A stretch of DNA of 64,000 nucleotides from Lachnospiraceae bacterium. Its GTDB lineage: Bacteria > Bacillota > Clostridia > Lachnospirales > Lachnospiraceae. This document shows, piece by piece, positions 9,422 through 18,916 of this stretch. The stretch covers positions 62,001 through 126,000 of the forward strand of contig CAJTFL010000011.1 in NCBI GenBank assembly GCA_910575565.1. The letters run 5' to 3'. Each line of letters starts with the position of its first letter. Within the stretch, counting starts at the first letter, position 1. The position numbers and the translations under genes were made by a program. The notes beneath the pieces were generated by a model. It was not told the origin of the DNA. It was given only the letters and a program-made list of their open reading frames with translations, and searched no databases.

Positions 9422-9875
9422 ACTGTCTTACATACTCACTTTCCGTCTTGTTATACATAATGACCTGATCCTTATTGGCATACACCATACCCAAATCCTT
9501 CGTCGCGACTTCGTACACATAATCCAGATCCACATACGCGTTAATGCTGGTCTCCAAAGCGTCGTTTTCCGACTTTAAGGCTTCCAGATCCTTCTCGTAC
9601 TGCTCAATATTGTGCATCCGGGTGGTAATCGAAGACTGTACCTTCAGGTAATTTACGCATAAGCATAACGTACAGACAGCAGCAACCGTAAGCATCAGAA
9701 GGTAAGGCAGATTCATCTGAAGCGCCTTATCCTGATTTCTCCTGACGGTATAATCCACCTTCTTTCGTACTTTCTTTTCCCTCTTTCCATCAGGCTCCTG
9801 ATCCGGACGCAGCTTCCGAACAGTATTCCCGTCAACATATTCCCTCATGTGGTTTGCCTTCCTCTTTTCAGCCAT
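9399..9875 (-). CDS. ftsL: FtsL-like septal membrane protein
   Basis: Small bitopic division protein of 158 residues. It has a basic cytoplasmic tail of about 54 residues, one membrane span (about 55-76) and an extracellular coiled-coil stretch (about 80-118, with Leu/Ile heptads) followed by an acidic, Tyr-rich end. FtsL/DivIC proteins recruit FtsW and PBP to the septum. Sequence is poorly conserved in this family, so the call rests on topology and its place between rsmH and the PBP gene. GGGAGG lies about 10 bases before the ATG. Confidence 0.75.
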   Translation of the reverse strand: MAEKRKANHMREYVDGNTVRKLRPDQEPDGKREKKVRKKVDYTVRRNQDKALQMNLPYLLMLTVAAVCTLCLCVNYLKVQSSITTRMHNIEQYEKDLEALKSENDALETSINAYVDLDYVYEVATKDLGMVYANKDQVIMYNKTESEYVRQYDDIPKY

Positions 9876-9917
9876 GTCCAGGTATCCTCCCTTATTGTTT
9901 TATGATTAGCGCCTGCT

Positions 9918-10853
9918 TTATACCCGCTCAAAAACCCTTAATTTCGAGCTTTTTGCGCGATTGTTTTCCTTCTCTTCTTCCTCTGTGGGGATAATGGGCT
10001 TTCTGGTAATCACCCTGCCTTTGCTTACCCGTCCGCAGACACATACCGGAAAATCCGGCGGGCAGATGCAGGGCTGCTCGTTTTCCCTAAATTTATGCTT
10101 TACAATCCTGTCCTCTAAAGAATGGAAGGTGATTACCGCCAGCCTTCCTTTAGGGTTTAACCGCTCAATCATCCGGTCAATGGAACTTTCCAGCACCTCA
10201 AGCTCCCCATTAAGCTCAATGCGGATGGCCTGGAAGGTCTGCTTGGCCGGGTGGCCGCCTGTGGCCCGCACCCTGGCCGGGATAGCCGCCTTTATGGCCT
10301 CCACCAGTTCCCCCGTAGTTTCTATGGGTTTTTCCTGCCGCTTCCTCACAATATGCTTGGCAATGTTTTTCGCAAATTTATCCTCGCCGTAATCCCGGAT
10401 CACCCGGTACAGCTTTTCCTCGCTGTAGGCATTCACAATATCTGCGGCCGTCATGGGCTTCCTCTGATCCATCCGCATATCTAAGGGAACATCCTCCCGG
10501 TAAGTGAATCCCCGCTCCGGCGTATCCAGCTGATAGGAAGAAACACCAAGATCCAGGTAAATGCCGTCTACCTTCCCGATTCCCAGCTCATCTAAAACCT
10601 GGGGCATCCGGGAATAATTGCTCCTCACAATCGTTACCTGGCCCTTATATTCCGAAAGCCTTTCTGACGCCGCCGAAATCGCGGCCTCATCCTGGTCGAT
10701 TCCAATCAGTCTTCCGTCTTTCCCAAGCCGGCTGCACAGTTCAAAGGCGTGGCCCCCTCCTCCAAGCGTGCCGTCCACGTAAATGCCCCCGGGCTTTACC
10801 TTCAGGCTGTCAATGGTTTCCCGAAGGAGGACCGATTTATGCTGAAACTCCAT
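9918..10853 (-). CDS. rsmH: 16S rRNA (cytosine(1402)-N(4))-methyltransferase RsmH (MraW)
   Basis: SAM-dependent enzyme that methylates N4 of C1402 in the ribosomal P site. The 311-residue length is standard. The SAM-binding motif [13 protein letters not shown] (about 28-40), the [10 protein letters not shown] segment and the late [15 protein letters not shown] motif are all present. Its ATG overlaps the mraZ stop in TAATG, so the two are translationally coupled, as in most Firmicutes. Confidence 0.96.
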   Translation of the reverse strand: MEFQHKSVLLRETIDSLKVKPGGIYVDGTLGGGGHAFELCSRLGKDGRLIGIDQDEAAISAASERLSEYKGQVTIVRSNYSRMPQVLDELGIGKVDGIYLDLGVSSYQLDTPERGFTYREDVPLDMRMDQRKPMTAADIVNAYSEEKLYRVIRDYGEDKFAKNIAKHIVRKRQEKPIETTGELVEAIKAAIPARVRATGGHPAKQTFQAIRIELNGELEVLESSIDRMIERLNPKGRLAVITFHSLEDRIVKHKFRENEQPCICPPDFPVCVCGRVSKGRVITRKPIIPTEEEEKENNRAKSSKLRVFERV

Positions 10854-11287
10854 TAAATTCCCAGCCCCTCCATATTCTCTGCAATCTCTTCCATATCATC
10901 ATAGGAATTTGCTTCCAACCAGCGCTCCTTTGACCAAATCTCAATCCGGCTTCCTACGCCAACCAGTACCGCCTCCTTCTCCACCCCTGCAAATTCCCTT
11001 AAAACTGACGGGAGAAGGATTCTTCCCTGCTTGTCCACTTCACAAGAGGTGGCGCCTGCCAGGAAAAACCTGGAGAACTTTCTGGCATTGGCATTCGTCA
11101 GGGGCAGGGCATGGAGCTTTTCCTCCAGGGCTTTCCACTCGGTGTTTTCATACACAAATAAGCAGCCGTCCAATCCCTTCGTCACAACGAATTCATCTCC
11201 TAGCTGCTCCCTGAACTTGGAAGGTACGATCAGCCGTCCCTTCGCGTCTACTGTATGATTGTATTCACCCATGAACATAGCTATCAC
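10853..11287 (-). CDS. mraZ: transcriptional regulator MraZ
   Basis: DNA-binding protein with two SpoVT/AbrB-like swapped-hairpin domains, the first gene of dcw clusters and usually their repressor. Both family signatures are present: [19 protein letters not shown] near residue 9-27 and [16 protein letters not shown] near 81-96. The 144 residues match the family. Just upstream is a set of GTGG boxes with 10-base phasing, the expected kind of MraZ target, so autorepression is likely. Confidence 0.96.
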   Translation of the reverse strand: MIAMFMGEYNHTVDAKGRLIVPSKFREQLGDEFVVTKGLDGCLFVYENTEWKALEEKLHALPLTNANARKFSRFFLAGATSCEVDKQGRILLPSVLREFAGVEKEAVLVGVGSRIEIWSKERWLEANSYDDMEEIAENMEGLGI

Positions 11288-11369
11288 CTGGCATCCATTC
11301 CATACAATCAGCCTTCCAAAACCTTCTTGTGCCTACTGGCTTAAAGATCCACCCGGCCACCCCTTTGCC

Positions 11370-11393
11370 CCACATTCTACCACTTTCCACCAC
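11370..11393 (-). promoter_or_regulatory. candidate MraZ operator (three phased GTGG boxes)
   Basis: On the minus strand GTGG occurs at 11393-11390, 11383-11380 and 11373-11370, exactly 10 bases apart, with further GTGG at 11390-11387, 11360-11357 and 11352-11349. MraZ of mollicutes and proteobacteria binds short G-rich direct repeats with about 10-base period before mraZ. The boxes begin just downstream of the predicted start of transcription, a repressing position. Confidence 0.6.
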
Positions 11394-11403
11394 TTGTAAT
11401 TTC

Positions 11404-11432
11404 ATTTTATTACATTCACCATAAAATAGCAA
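11404..11432 (-). promoter_or_regulatory. sigma-A-type promoter of the dcw cluster
   Basis: Minus strand: -35 TTGCTA (11432-11427), 17-base spacer, -10 TAAAAT (11409-11404). Transcription would start near 11397, just before the GTGG boxes and about 110 bases ahead of mraZ. Confidence 0.5.
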
Positions 11433-11500
11433 GGTATTTTTACCTAAAAGCGCAAAAGAAAGAGAGGGGACGCAAAAAGGAGGGCGAATGCCCTCCTAAG

Positions 11501-11659
11501 TTAATATCCTGCCGCAATGTACTGTTCAATCAGGTGGTCTAACGCTACGCTGTACTGATAAATCTGCTGATAATCTTTTCCTGAATCAATGCTGGAGTTT
11601 AACGCCTCCCTAGCTGCTTCAATTTGTCTGATTAATTCGTCTTTCGATAGGTTGTTCAT
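11501..11659 (-). CDS. Spo0E-like sporulation regulatory peptide
   Basis: A 52-residue helical-hairpin protein beginning MNNLSKDELI. It carries the Spo0E-family signature S-x-x-L-D-x-L-I (SVALDHLI) near the C-terminus. Spo0E-like aspartyl phosphatases dephosphorylate Spo0A-P and delay sporulation. The ATG at 11659-11657 overlaps the lgt stop in ATGA and has GAGGAGA just upstream; the longer frame from 11746 runs inside lgt and is unlikely. Function is inferred from the motif; the coupling to lgt is seen directly. Confidence 0.7.
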   Translation of the reverse strand: MNNLSKDELIRQIEAAREALNSSIDSGKDYQQIYQYSVALDHLIEQYIAAGY

Positions 11660-12534
11660 ATATTCTCCTCTTTCCCTTTTCCCAATTGTCTGTGTTTCCA
11701 AATCAGGATACAGGCAGCGCCTGCTGCGAGAATAACGGACAGGCACTGGGAAACCGGCAAGCCTGTTCCGAAAAGCAGAAGCTGATCCGTTCGAAGGCCT
11801 TCAATCCAGCTTCTCCCTAATCCGTAACCAAGCAAATAAATGAAAAGCATCTCACCGTTAAATTTCTTTCGTTTCCGATACCACAGCATAAAGATAAGCA
11901 GGCACAGATTCCAGCACGATTCATAGAGAAAAGTGGGATGTACCTGGATATACTCCACGCCCTGATCCACGATCAGGTGATCCAAAAGCTCCTGGGATAT
12001 CATAGACGGATTAACCAGGGAACGCTTTATCCGCATCGCCAGCAAACTTTCCGTATAGCCGCCAAATGCCTCGCAGTTAAAGAAATTCCCCCAGCGCCCT
12101 ATGATCTGGCCAAGAACCAGCCCCAAAACGCCGGTATCCGCCATGGAAAAGAAAGACTGTTTCCTAATCCTGGTAAATATAATCAGGGTAACTACCGCGC
12201 CGATTACCCCACCGTAAATTGCTAAACCCCCAGCCCTCAGGTTAAATACTTGGAGCAAATCATCCTTATATGCATCCCACTCAAACAGCACATAATACGC
12301 CCTGGCCCCCACAATCGCAAAAATAATCGCATACAATGCAAAATCCAGGTACAGCTCCGGATCCTGTCCCCGCCTTATCGCATCGCATTTGGCCAGCCAA
12401 ATCCCGGCTAACATCCCGCATCCGATGATAATCCCATAAAAAGCAATCCGAAACCCAAATACCGTAACCCCATTTTCAAGATGCCCTATGGTAATTCCCA
12501 GATTTACGAAACTCAAATCCGCTCCATTTGACAT
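11656..12534 (-). CDS. lgt: prolipoprotein diacylglyceryl transferase (Lgt)
   Basis: Membrane enzyme that moves diacylglycerol from phosphatidylglycerol to the lipobox Cys of prolipoproteins. The signature GRWGNFFNCEAFGG is present at about 147-160, and the 292 residues contain about seven membrane spans, including a YGGVIGAV segment. The C-terminus is short and basic. The stop codon overlaps the start of the Spo0E-like gene. Confidence 0.93.
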   Translation of the reverse strand: MSNGADLSFVNLGITIGHLENGVTVFGFRIAFYGIIIGCGMLAGIWLAKCDAIRRGQDPELYLDFALYAIIFAIVGARAYYVLFEWDAYKDDLLQVFNLRAGGLAIYGGVIGAVVTLIIFTRIRKQSFFSMADTGVLGLVLGQIIGRWGNFFNCEAFGGYTESLLAMRIKRSLVNPSMISQELLDHLIVDQGVEYIQVHPTFLYESCWNLCLLIFMLWYRKRKKFNGEMLFIYLLGYGLGRSWIEGLRTDQLLLFGTGLPVSQCLSVILAAGAACILIWKHRQLGKGKEENI

Positions 12535-12801
12535 ATGTAATACTCCTCTCTACCTTTGAGCTCTTTACATTTTAACCCTAAACTCCCGAAAAATCAACGA
12601 AATTCGATTGACAGGATGCGGGGGATTTCGACAAGGGGGAAGGGGGGTGCTTTACCGGAAGGGATGCTGCTGGCGCGGCGTAAGTTTTTCTTTCTTTTCT
12701 TGGTGATGTATGTTATTCTAGTACTGCGCTATAAAATTTAATGCTGCGTTGTAGAAATGTGAAAAGAAATAGGAAAACGGGAAAATAGGAAGGTACGTGT
12801 T

Positions 12802-13899
12802 ATGAAATTAGGGATTGTCGGATTGCCGAATGTGGGGAAGAGCACCCTTTTTAATTCTTTGACGAAGGCCGGGGCTGAGTCGGCTAATTATCCTTTTTGT
12901 ACGATTGACCCCAATGTGGGGGTGGTGGCCGTGCCGGATCCGCGGCTGAAGCTGCTGGCGGATCTTTATGATTCGGCGAAAATTACTCCTGCGGTGATTG
13001 AGTTTGTGGATATCGCGGGGCTGGTTAAGGGCGCTTCTAAGGGGGAGGGGCTGGGGAACCAGTTTCTTTCCAATATCCGGGAGGTGGATGCTATCGTCCA
13101 CGTGGTGCGCTGCTTTGAGGATCCTAATGTGATCCATGTGGACGGCAGCGTGGATCCTATGCGGGATATTGAGACCATTAATTTGGAGCTGATCTTTTCG
13201 GATTTGGAGATTTTGGAGCGGCGCATCGCGAAAACGGCCAAGGGCGCCTTTAATAATAAGGAACTGGCCAAAGAGGTGGAGCTGTTAAAGCAGATAAAGG
13301 AGCATCTGGAAAATGGGGCGCTGGCTGGAAGCATGGAGTTTGCCGACGAGGATGAGGCGGCGTTTGTGGAGTCATTAAACCTTTTGACCGCAAAACCGGT
13401 TATCTTTGCCGCCAATGTGGGAGAAGAGGATCTGGCGGATGACGGGGCTTCCAATGGCTATGTGCAGAAGGTGCGGGAGTTTGCCGCCCAAAACCATTCG
13501 GAAGTGTTTGTGATCTGCGCCCAGATTGAGCAGGAGATCGCCGAGCTGGAGGATGAGGAAAAGGCCATGTTTTTAGAGGATTTGGGGCTGTCGGAGTCCG
13601 GTTTGGACAAGCTGATTGCTGCCAGCTACCGGCTTTTAGGCCTGCTTAGCTACCTGACTGCAGGACCCACGGAAACTCGTGCCTGGACGATCAAGGCCGG
13701 GACGAAGGCTCCCCAGGCTGCGGGGAAAATCCATTCCGATTTTGAGCGGGGCTTTATCCGGGCCGAGGTGGTGAACTACCAGGATCTTTTGGATAATAAA
13801 ACCTATGCCGCCGCGAAGGAAAAAGGGCTTGTGCGGCTGGAGGGGAAGGATTACGTGGTAAAGGACGGGGATGTGATTTTGTTCCGGTTTAATGTGTAA
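12802..13899 (+). CDS. ychF: redox-regulated ATPase YchF (OBG-like)
   Basis: OBG-family P-loop NTPase that prefers ATP and associates with ribosomes. The 365-residue protein has the G1 loop GLPNVGKSTLFN (about 7-18), the switch region DIAGLVKGASKGEGLGNQFL, a coiled-coil insertion and a C-terminal TGS domain ending in VKDGDVILFRFNV. AGGAAGG lies upstream of the ATG. A strong terminator follows directly. It is the only plus-strand gene between lgt and the DUF1292 gene. Confidence 0.96.
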   Translation: MKLGIVGLPNVGKSTLFNSLTKAGAESANYPFCTIDPNVGVVAVPDPRLKLLADLYDSAKITPAVIEFVDIAGLVKGASKGEGLGNQFLSNIREVDAIVHVVRCFEDPNVIHVDGSVDPMRDIETINLELIFSDLEILERRIAKTAKGAFNNKELAKEVELLKQIKEHLENGALAGSMEFADEDEAAFVESLNLLTAKPVIFAANVGEEDLADDGASNGYVQKVREFAAQNHSEVFVICAQIEQEIAELEDEEKAMFLEDLGLSESGLDKLIAASYRLLGLLSYLTAGPTETRAWTIKAGTKAPQAAGKIHSDFERGFIRAEVVNYQDLLDNKTYAAAKEKGLVRLEGKDYVVKDGDVILFRFNV

Positions 13900-13913
13900 A
13901 AGAAAATGCTTAA

Positions 13914-13947
13914 GGGGCTGTCCGCAAACTGCGGCAGCCCCTTTTTT
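13914..13947 (+). terminator. rho-independent terminator of ychF
   Basis: The stem GGGGCTG/CAGCCCC continues into CCGC/GCGG around a short loop and ends in six T. It starts 14 bases after the ychF stop. Confidence 0.9.
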
Positions 13948-13990
13948 GCATGGAAGCGGCGATTCTCAATAAGCTTTGATGCGCCGTCCC

Positions 13991-14338
13991 TTAATTTTCC
14001 AATTCATCCTCGCTGATAATCTCGTCATACTCCGCTGCATCCAGCATCTCGTCGAAAGCGTCGGATACTGCCTCAAACTCATCATCGTCTTCAATATTGT
14101 CCAGGTTCGGCTGGCCGTCCTTATCCTCAGAGTAACGGTATAAGTAAACCTCCCCCTCTTCCGCAGCAGGCCCCTCTAACGGAAGCAGCGCAATATACTC
14201 CTTGTCCATAGCCTTAAAGATATTGATCACAACGCACTCTAACGTGGTATCATCATCTAAGGTTAGGGTGACTGTCGTTTCTTCCGCTTCTTCGCTGTTT
14301 ATGTCTAAATTACAGCCTACGCTTTGTCTCTCCTTCAT
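13991..14338 (-). CDS. DUF1292 family protein
   Basis: A 115-residue, very acidic protein. The first part (TVTLTLDDDTTLECVVINIF...EYIALLPL) matches the small beta-rich DUF1292 fold widespread in Firmicutes, often encoded beside yrzL and ruvX. The rest is a Glu/Asp-rich helical tail. Function is unknown. AGGAGG lies 8 bases before the ATG. It stands alone here, between ychF (convergent) and a palindromic repeat. Confidence 0.8.
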   Translation of the reverse strand: MKERQSVGCNLDINSEEAEETTVTLTLDDDTTLECVVINIFKAMDKEYIALLPLEGPAAEEGEVYLYRYSEDKDGQPNLDNIEDDDEFEAVSDAFDEMLDAAEYDEIISEDELEN

Positions 14339-14371
14339 TTGTTTATCCTCCTGGGAATTAAATTCCTAAGC

Positions 14372-14498
14372 AACTGTTCAGTACCTTCACCGTTACGAGC
14401 AAAAATCCATTGAAAATCGCTTACGCGATGGGATTTTGCCCTCTGGCCCAGCCTATCTTACGGTCAGCGCAGTAAATGCGCAGACCTGCTGAACAGTT
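14372..14498. repeat. intergenic palindromic element with 10-bp inverted ends
   Basis: The element is bounded by AACTGTTCAG (14372-14381) and its exact inverse CTGAACAGTT (14489-14498). Inside are further hairpins, for example ATCGC/GCGAT around 14417-14430 and GCGCA/TGCGC near 14468-14482. There is no ORF. It looks like a dispersed non-coding repeat, although only one copy was found in the window. Which strand it is transcribed from, if any, is unclear. Confidence 0.6.
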
Positions 14499-14588
14499 AC
14501 ATTCCTAATTACTGTACCAGACTGCCTTTTAAAAAGCAAGCCTTTTCATCGCGTTTGCCTAATATACTGTCCGTGCGGATAAGCGCAT

Positions 14589-15176
14589 TCAATACTCAAT
14601 TCCTTCCCTGGCCAAAATTCCCTGCTGGTAGGGATGGCGGATCATGTTCATCTGGGTAATGTAGTCAGCCATTAAAATAAGCTCCTCCCATGGCTTTCTT
14701 CCGGTCAGCACCACCTCCAGCGCCGGATCCCTGAAGGCCAAAAAATCCTCCAGTTTTTCTTTTCCCACAAAGCCCCCCTGGCAGGCGGGCAGGATCTCAT
14801 CCAGGATCAGCAGATCCGCTCCCTTTGCCTCCCGCACCGCCTGGGAAAACAGGCCGCCATAGAAAAGGGCGGCTTCCTGCCGGATCTTCTCATCCATTTG
14901 GAAGGTAAAACCGAAGCTTTTGGCGCAGGGCAAAAGGCGGATGCCGGGAACCTGCCTTAATAGGAAAACTTCACCGGAATCCTCCGTTTTTAAAAACCGG
15001 GCGATTACCACCTGCTTTCCCCTTCCGGCCGCCCTGAGCGCCAGGCCTAAGGCCGCCGTGGTCTTTCCCTTCCCATCGCCCCAGTAGATATGGATGCGGC
15101 CTTTTAACGCCTCTTTCCCTTTGCTTTCTGCTCCCTTATCCATATGAACCATGCCCTTTTGCGCCTTCCTTTTCAT
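14589..15176 (-). CDS. cobO: cob(I)yrinic acid a,c-diamide adenosyltransferase (CobO/BtuR type)
   Basis: Transfers the adenosyl group of ATP to Co(I) corrinoids, giving the coenzyme form of B12. The 195-residue protein has the family P-loop GDGKGKTTAALGLALRAAGRG near 34-54 and the LLILDEILPA Walker-B-like segment. The N-terminal 25 residues are a variable basic tail. No other cobalamin genes or cobalamin riboswitch are nearby, so a salvage role is likely. It follows the helicase gene by 32 bases on the same strand. Confidence 0.9.
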   Translation of the reverse strand: MKRKAQKGMVHMDKGAESKGKEALKGRIHIYWGDGKGKTTAALGLALRAAGRGKQVVIARFLKTEDSGEVFLLRQVPGIRLLPCAKSFGFTFQMDEKIRQEAALFYGGLFSQAVREAKGADLLILDEILPACQGGFVGKEKLEDFLAFRDPALEVVLTGRKPWEELILMADYITQMNMIRHPYQQGILAREGIEY

Positions 15177-15208
15177 GGCCGCCCCTCAACTGCTTCTGGC
15201 TGCTTCTT

Positions 15209-17056
15209 TTACAATTTCCCTCTTCCCAGATACTCCCGCACGAACCGGGAAACCTCCTGCTTCTTGTGGTAGCGCTCCTTCACGTAATACACATGGAGCC
15301 GTTCCTTAGCCCTGGTCATGGCTACGTAAAACATCCGCCGCTCTTCCTCCATATCCGCCTCCAGGAAGGCCTTGTGGTGGGGCGTTGCCCCCTCATTGGC
15401 ATCCGGGAGGTAAACCACCTTAAATTCCAAGCCCTTTGCGCTGTGCATGGTCATTAAGGCTACCCCTTCCTTTTTCTTCTCCCTGTCCTTTGCCTGTTCC
15501 TTCAGCTGCTCCCTGTAGGCCTCGATATGGGAAAACCAGCCTTCAAAGGTTCTGTGCTCCATTGCGCTTTCCTGGATCTGGTCGGCAGTCTCCAAAAGCT
15601 CCTCCGGCTTCATCCGGCGAAACTTTGCGTACTCCGCAAGGTACTCATTGTATCCCACGGCCTTTCGGATATAGTTTACTGCCGCCCCGGGGGGCATCCC
15701 GCCTATCTGCTTTAGATGGTACTGCAGCTCCTCAATCCGCTCCACCATCCAGCCCTTATCCTGATAGAAACTCTTCACCCTTTCCCAGGAAACCTCCCGG
15801 CCTTCCAGGGCGTCCCGGCTGATATACCGCTTAGGGCGGTTGATTACGGAGAGCACCCTGGCCCGCTCCATATGCCCCCTGGCCACCATAATGTAGTCCA
15901 GCAAATTCTTTGCAATCCAGTGGTCGTAAATATTAGGCAGCATATCCCGGATCTGGAAGGGGATATTGTACTCCATCAGCTTTTCCACCAAAAGCCTTGC
16001 CCCCTGGTTCGTCCGAAACAAAACCGCCATCTCCCCATAGGCCATCCCCGCCTGGCGGTAGTCCCGCAGCTCCCCGCAGATGGCCGCCACCTCCGCCCCG
16101 CCGTCAGGAAACACCCGGGTGACGACCGGCTTCCCTGGCCCTTTCTGGGCACGGAGCGCCTTGGGGAAACGGGTTTTATTCTGTTCAATCAAAAGCCCCG
16201 CCCGGTACACGATCTGGGGCGTGGAGCGGTAATTTACATCCAAAAGAACCTGCTTTGCCTCCGGGTAATCCTTGGGAAATCCCAGCATCAGCTCCGGCTT
16301 CGCCCCCCTGAACCGATAGATGGACTGGTCGTCATCCCCCACCACAAACAGGTTGTTTTCCGGCAGGGCCATCATGCGGATCACCTCATACTGGATCCGG
16401 TTAATGTCCTGGAATTCATCGATTAGTATGTACCGGTATTTCCTCTGCCATGCAGATAAAATATCCTTCCGCTCCCGAAAAAGCTGGTAGCACATCACCA
16501 GCATATCGTCAAAATCCAAAAGCTTAAGGCGGCGCATCCGCTCCTCATAGCCCTGGTACAGCGCCTTAAAAATTTCCTCAGAGCAGTTCTTTGCATAGTA
16601 ATGATCTAAGGGGATCATCTCTCCCTTTACCGCGCCGATCTCCCCTAAAACGCCCCGGATAAACTCTCCCTCGTCCTCCACATCCAGCTTAAGCTTTTCC
16701 ATCCCTTCCCGGATAAACTGAACCTTCTGATCTTCCTTGACGATATTGTCCCCGCCATACTGATAGGCCAGCTTTAGTATCCGGAAAAACACAGAATGGA
16801 AGGTTCCAAAGCTGACCCTTCCACCCCCGTTTTCCTGCCCCAAAGCCAGATAACGCTCTTCCATCTCCCTGGCCGCCGCCCTGGTAAAGGTGATTACCAG
16901 GATATTGGCCGGGTTAACCTTCAAGGTTTCCACCAGATGCTTTACCCGGCCTACGATCACCGTAGTTTTCCCGGAGCCGGGCCCTGCAAGCACCATCATG
17001 GGACCCTTGCCGTGGCAGACTGCCTGGGACTGGGCTTCATTAAACGGCATCTGCAT
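15209..17056 (-). CDS. UvrD/PcrA-type superfamily 1 DNA helicase
   Basis: ATP-dependent 3'-5' helicase. The 615 residues carry the SF1A motifs in order: GPGSGKTTV (I), [10 protein letters not shown] (Ia), DEFQDIN (II), [13 protein letters not shown] (III), VNYRST (IV), [10 protein letters not shown] (V) and [11 protein letters not shown] (VI). It is about 100 residues shorter than PcrA and lacks the C-terminal Tudor-like extension, so it is probably a paralogue rather than PcrA itself. The start overlaps the end of gltX by 17 bases (ATGCAGATG); ribosome binding is weak, suggesting coupled translation. Confidence 0.85.
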   Translation of the reverse strand: MQMPFNEAQSQAVCHGKGPMMVLAGPGSGKTTVIVGRVKHLVETLKVNPANILVITFTRAAAREMEERYLALGQENGGGRVSFGTFHSVFFRILKLAYQYGGDNIVKEDQKVQFIREGMEKLKLDVEDEGEFIRGVLGEIGAVKGEMIPLDHYYAKNCSEEIFKALYQGYEERMRRLKLLDFDDMLVMCYQLFRERKDILSAWQRKYRYILIDEFQDINRIQYEVIRMMALPENNLFVVGDDDQSIYRFRGAKPELMLGFPKDYPEAKQVLLDVNYRSTPQIVYRAGLLIEQNKTRFPKALRAQKGPGKPVVTRVFPDGGAEVAAICGELRDYRQAGMAYGEMAVLFRTNQGARLLVEKLMEYNIPFQIRDMLPNIYDHWIAKNLLDYIMVARGHMERARVLSVINRPKRYISRDALEGREVSWERVKSFYQDKGWMVERIEELQYHLKQIGGMPPGAAVNYIRKAVGYNEYLAEYAKFRRMKPEELLETADQIQESAMEHRTFEGWFSHIEAYREQLKEQAKDREKKKEGVALMTMHSAKGLEFKVVYLPDANEGATPHHKAFLEADMEEERRMFYVAMTRAKERLHVYYVKERYHKKQEVSRFVREYLGRGKL

Positions 17057-18503
17057 CCCCCGCTAATTTCTCGATTCCCTTTCGGATCCGCTTTAGGGAC
17101 TCCTCCTTGCCCAGCACTTCCATAATCTCCGTAGCCCCTGCAGGCGTCATCTGCCTGCCGGATACGGCGGTGCGGACAGGCCACATCACCAGGCCGGTCT
17201 TATAGCCCTTCTCTTCCACGTAGCCCATCAGCGCCTTGTACAGGCTGTCATTGTCATAAGCTTCCTCGGCTTCCAAAATCGGCAGCACATCCCTTAAAAT
17301 CTGAAGGGAGGTTTCCTCCGTGGATTTCATCTTTTTGTGCCGGTACATGGACACGTCATACTCCGGCATCTCCTCAAAGAAATCAATATGCCCAGGGATA
17401 TCCGGGAACACCTCGATCCTGGTTTTCACCATGGCGGCAAGCTTCCTGGCATCCAGATCCTTATGCACCGCCTTTCGGATATAGGGCAGGGCCAGCCGGT
17501 AAAAGGCCTCAAAATCCATAGCCTTCATATATTCGCCGTTCATCCACCTAAGCTTTACCATATCGAAAACTGCCGGGGATTTGCTCATCCGGCGGTAATC
17601 GAATTCCTTGACCATCTCTTCCAGGGAAAAGATCTCATTGGTTCCCTCCGGCGACCAGCCAAGGAGAGCCACATAGTTTACCACGGCCTCCGTCAAAAAG
17701 CCCTGCTCAATTAAATCCTCATAGGAGGAATGGCCGCTGCGCTTGCTTAATTTCTGGTGCTCCTCATTGGTAATCAGCGGGCAGTGGACGTAAACCGGAA
17801 CCTGCCAGCCGAAGGCCTCATAAAGGCGGTTGTACTTGGGCGAGGAGGACAGATACTCGTTTCCCCGCACCACATGGGTGATCCCCATCAAATGGTCGTC
17901 CACCACATTGGCAAAATTATAGGTGGGATACCCGTCGGACTTAATCAGCACCATATCGTCCAGCTCCCCGTTATCCACGGTAATGTCCCCGTAGATCTCA
18001 TCGTGGAAGGTGGTCGTCCCCTCTGTGGGGTTGTTCTGGCGGATCACGTAGGGAAGGCCGGCCTTTAAATTGGCCTCCACCTCCTCCTTGGACAGACGCA
18101 GGCAGTGCTTATCATAATTCATAATCATCTCGCCGTTTACTTCATGCTTTAAACTTTCCAGCCGCTCCTGGGTGCAGAAGCAGTAGTAGGCCTCCCCCTT
18201 CTCCACCAGCTGCTTCGCATATTCTAAGTAAATCCCGGCCTTCTGGCGCTCGCTCTGGACGTAGGGGCCGCATCCTCCGTCCTTGTCCGGCCCTTCGTCA
18301 TGGATCAGCCCGGTTTCCGCCAGGGTATGGTAGATAATCTCCGTAGCTCCCTCTACGAACCGCTCCTGATCCGTATCTTCGATGCGGAGAAGGAAATCCC
18401 CGCCTTCATGCTTTGCAATCAAATAAGCATACAGCGCCGTCCTTAAGTTCCCTACGTGCATCCGGCCGGTGGGGCTGGGTGCGTACCTGGTTCTTACCTT
18501 CAT
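17040..18503 (-). CDS. gltX: glutamyl-tRNA synthetase
   Basis: Class I aminoacyl-tRNA synthetase that charges tRNA-Glu. The HIGH-like motif is H20-V-G-N and the KMSKS-like motif is KLSKR (255-259, counted from an upstream in-frame ATG). A Cys cluster (YCFC, near 111-114) recalls the zinc site of bacterial GluRS. I chose the ATG at 18503-18501 because GGAGG lies 5 bases upstream; the frame could begin 12 bases earlier. In organisms with GatCAB this may be the non-discriminating form, which cannot be judged here. Confidence 0.95.
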   Translation of the reverse strand: MKVRTRYAPSPTGRMHVGNLRTALYAYLIAKHEGGDFLLRIEDTDQERFVEGATEIIYHTLAETGLIHDEGPDKDGGCGPYVQSERQKAGIYLEYAKQLVEKGEAYYCFCTQERLESLKHEVNGEMIMNYDKHCLRLSKEEVEANLKAGLPYVIRQNNPTEGTTTFHDEIYGDITVDNGELDDMVLIKSDGYPTYNFANVVDDHLMGITHVVRGNEYLSSSPKYNRLYEAFGWQVPVYVHCPLITNEEHQKLSKRSGHSSYEDLIEQGFLTEAVVNYVALLGWSPEGTNEIFSLEEMVKEFDYRRMSKSPAVFDMVKLRWMNGEYMKAMDFEAFYRLALPYIRKAVHKDLDARKLAAMVKTRIEVFPDIPGHIDFFEEMPEYDVSMYRHKKMKSTEETSLQILRDVLPILEAEEAYDNDSLYKALMGYVEEKGYKTGLVMWPVRTAVSGRQMTPAGATEIMEVLGKEESLKRIRKGIEKLAGDADAV

Positions 18504-18574
18504 CTTTTCCTCCATTCTAAGAAGGGACGCTCCCGAAAATGCCCCTCCTTATTCATCAGCTTAAACACTGCATC

Positions 18575-18805
18575 CTATCTTATACCAGGATGGGGAAAAA
18601 TACAATAGGAATCCTGCAAATCTGCGGATAAAACAAACAAAAGGATGGCTTCCTGGTTATCCTGCAGCACCAGGTAAGGCTCACCCGCCTTATTCAAAAG
18701 CTTCAGCGAGGTGGTAACGCTTACCCACGTTGCCGATACCGCGCCGATAACCATTCCGCCCAGGATGGAAACCGATTCACGGATGGCATCGCCCTGTGCG
18801 CCGAG
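18575..18805 (-). pseudogene. 3' remnant of an unidentified membrane-protein gene
   Basis: The minus-strand frame reads LGAQGDAIRESVSILGGM, then a hydrophobic VIGAVSATWVSV segment, then KLLNKAGEPYLVLQDNQ, and ends at a stop (18577-18575). It has no start codon, and an in-frame TGA at 18808-18806 marks the break. The composition looks like real protein, probably the C-terminus of a transporter, but I do not recognise the family. A 31-base repeat begins exactly at the break. Confidence 0.5.
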
Positions 18806-18836
18806 TCAAAGGAATTTCGGAATCCGCTCCGCTGCT
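18806..18836. repeat. 31-bp dispersed repeat, copy 1
   Basis: It matches 38518-38548 at 28 of 31 positions (both run TCAAAGGAA...GAATCCGCTCCGCTGCT). It abuts the broken 5' end of the remnant at 18575-18805, so it may be the edge of an inserted or deleted element. Confidence 0.55.
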
Positions 18837-18916
18837 CAAAGCCGGCAAATAAATTTCAGACAACCATGTAGAAGATTGCACCTAAGGGGGAACCGCCTGT
18901 GGAAATGCAAGAAGCC

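Noticed and set aside
15716..16426. 236-codon plus-strand ORF opposite the helicase gene
   Set aside because: Low-information composition, fully inside a well-supported SF1 helicase gene on the other strand.
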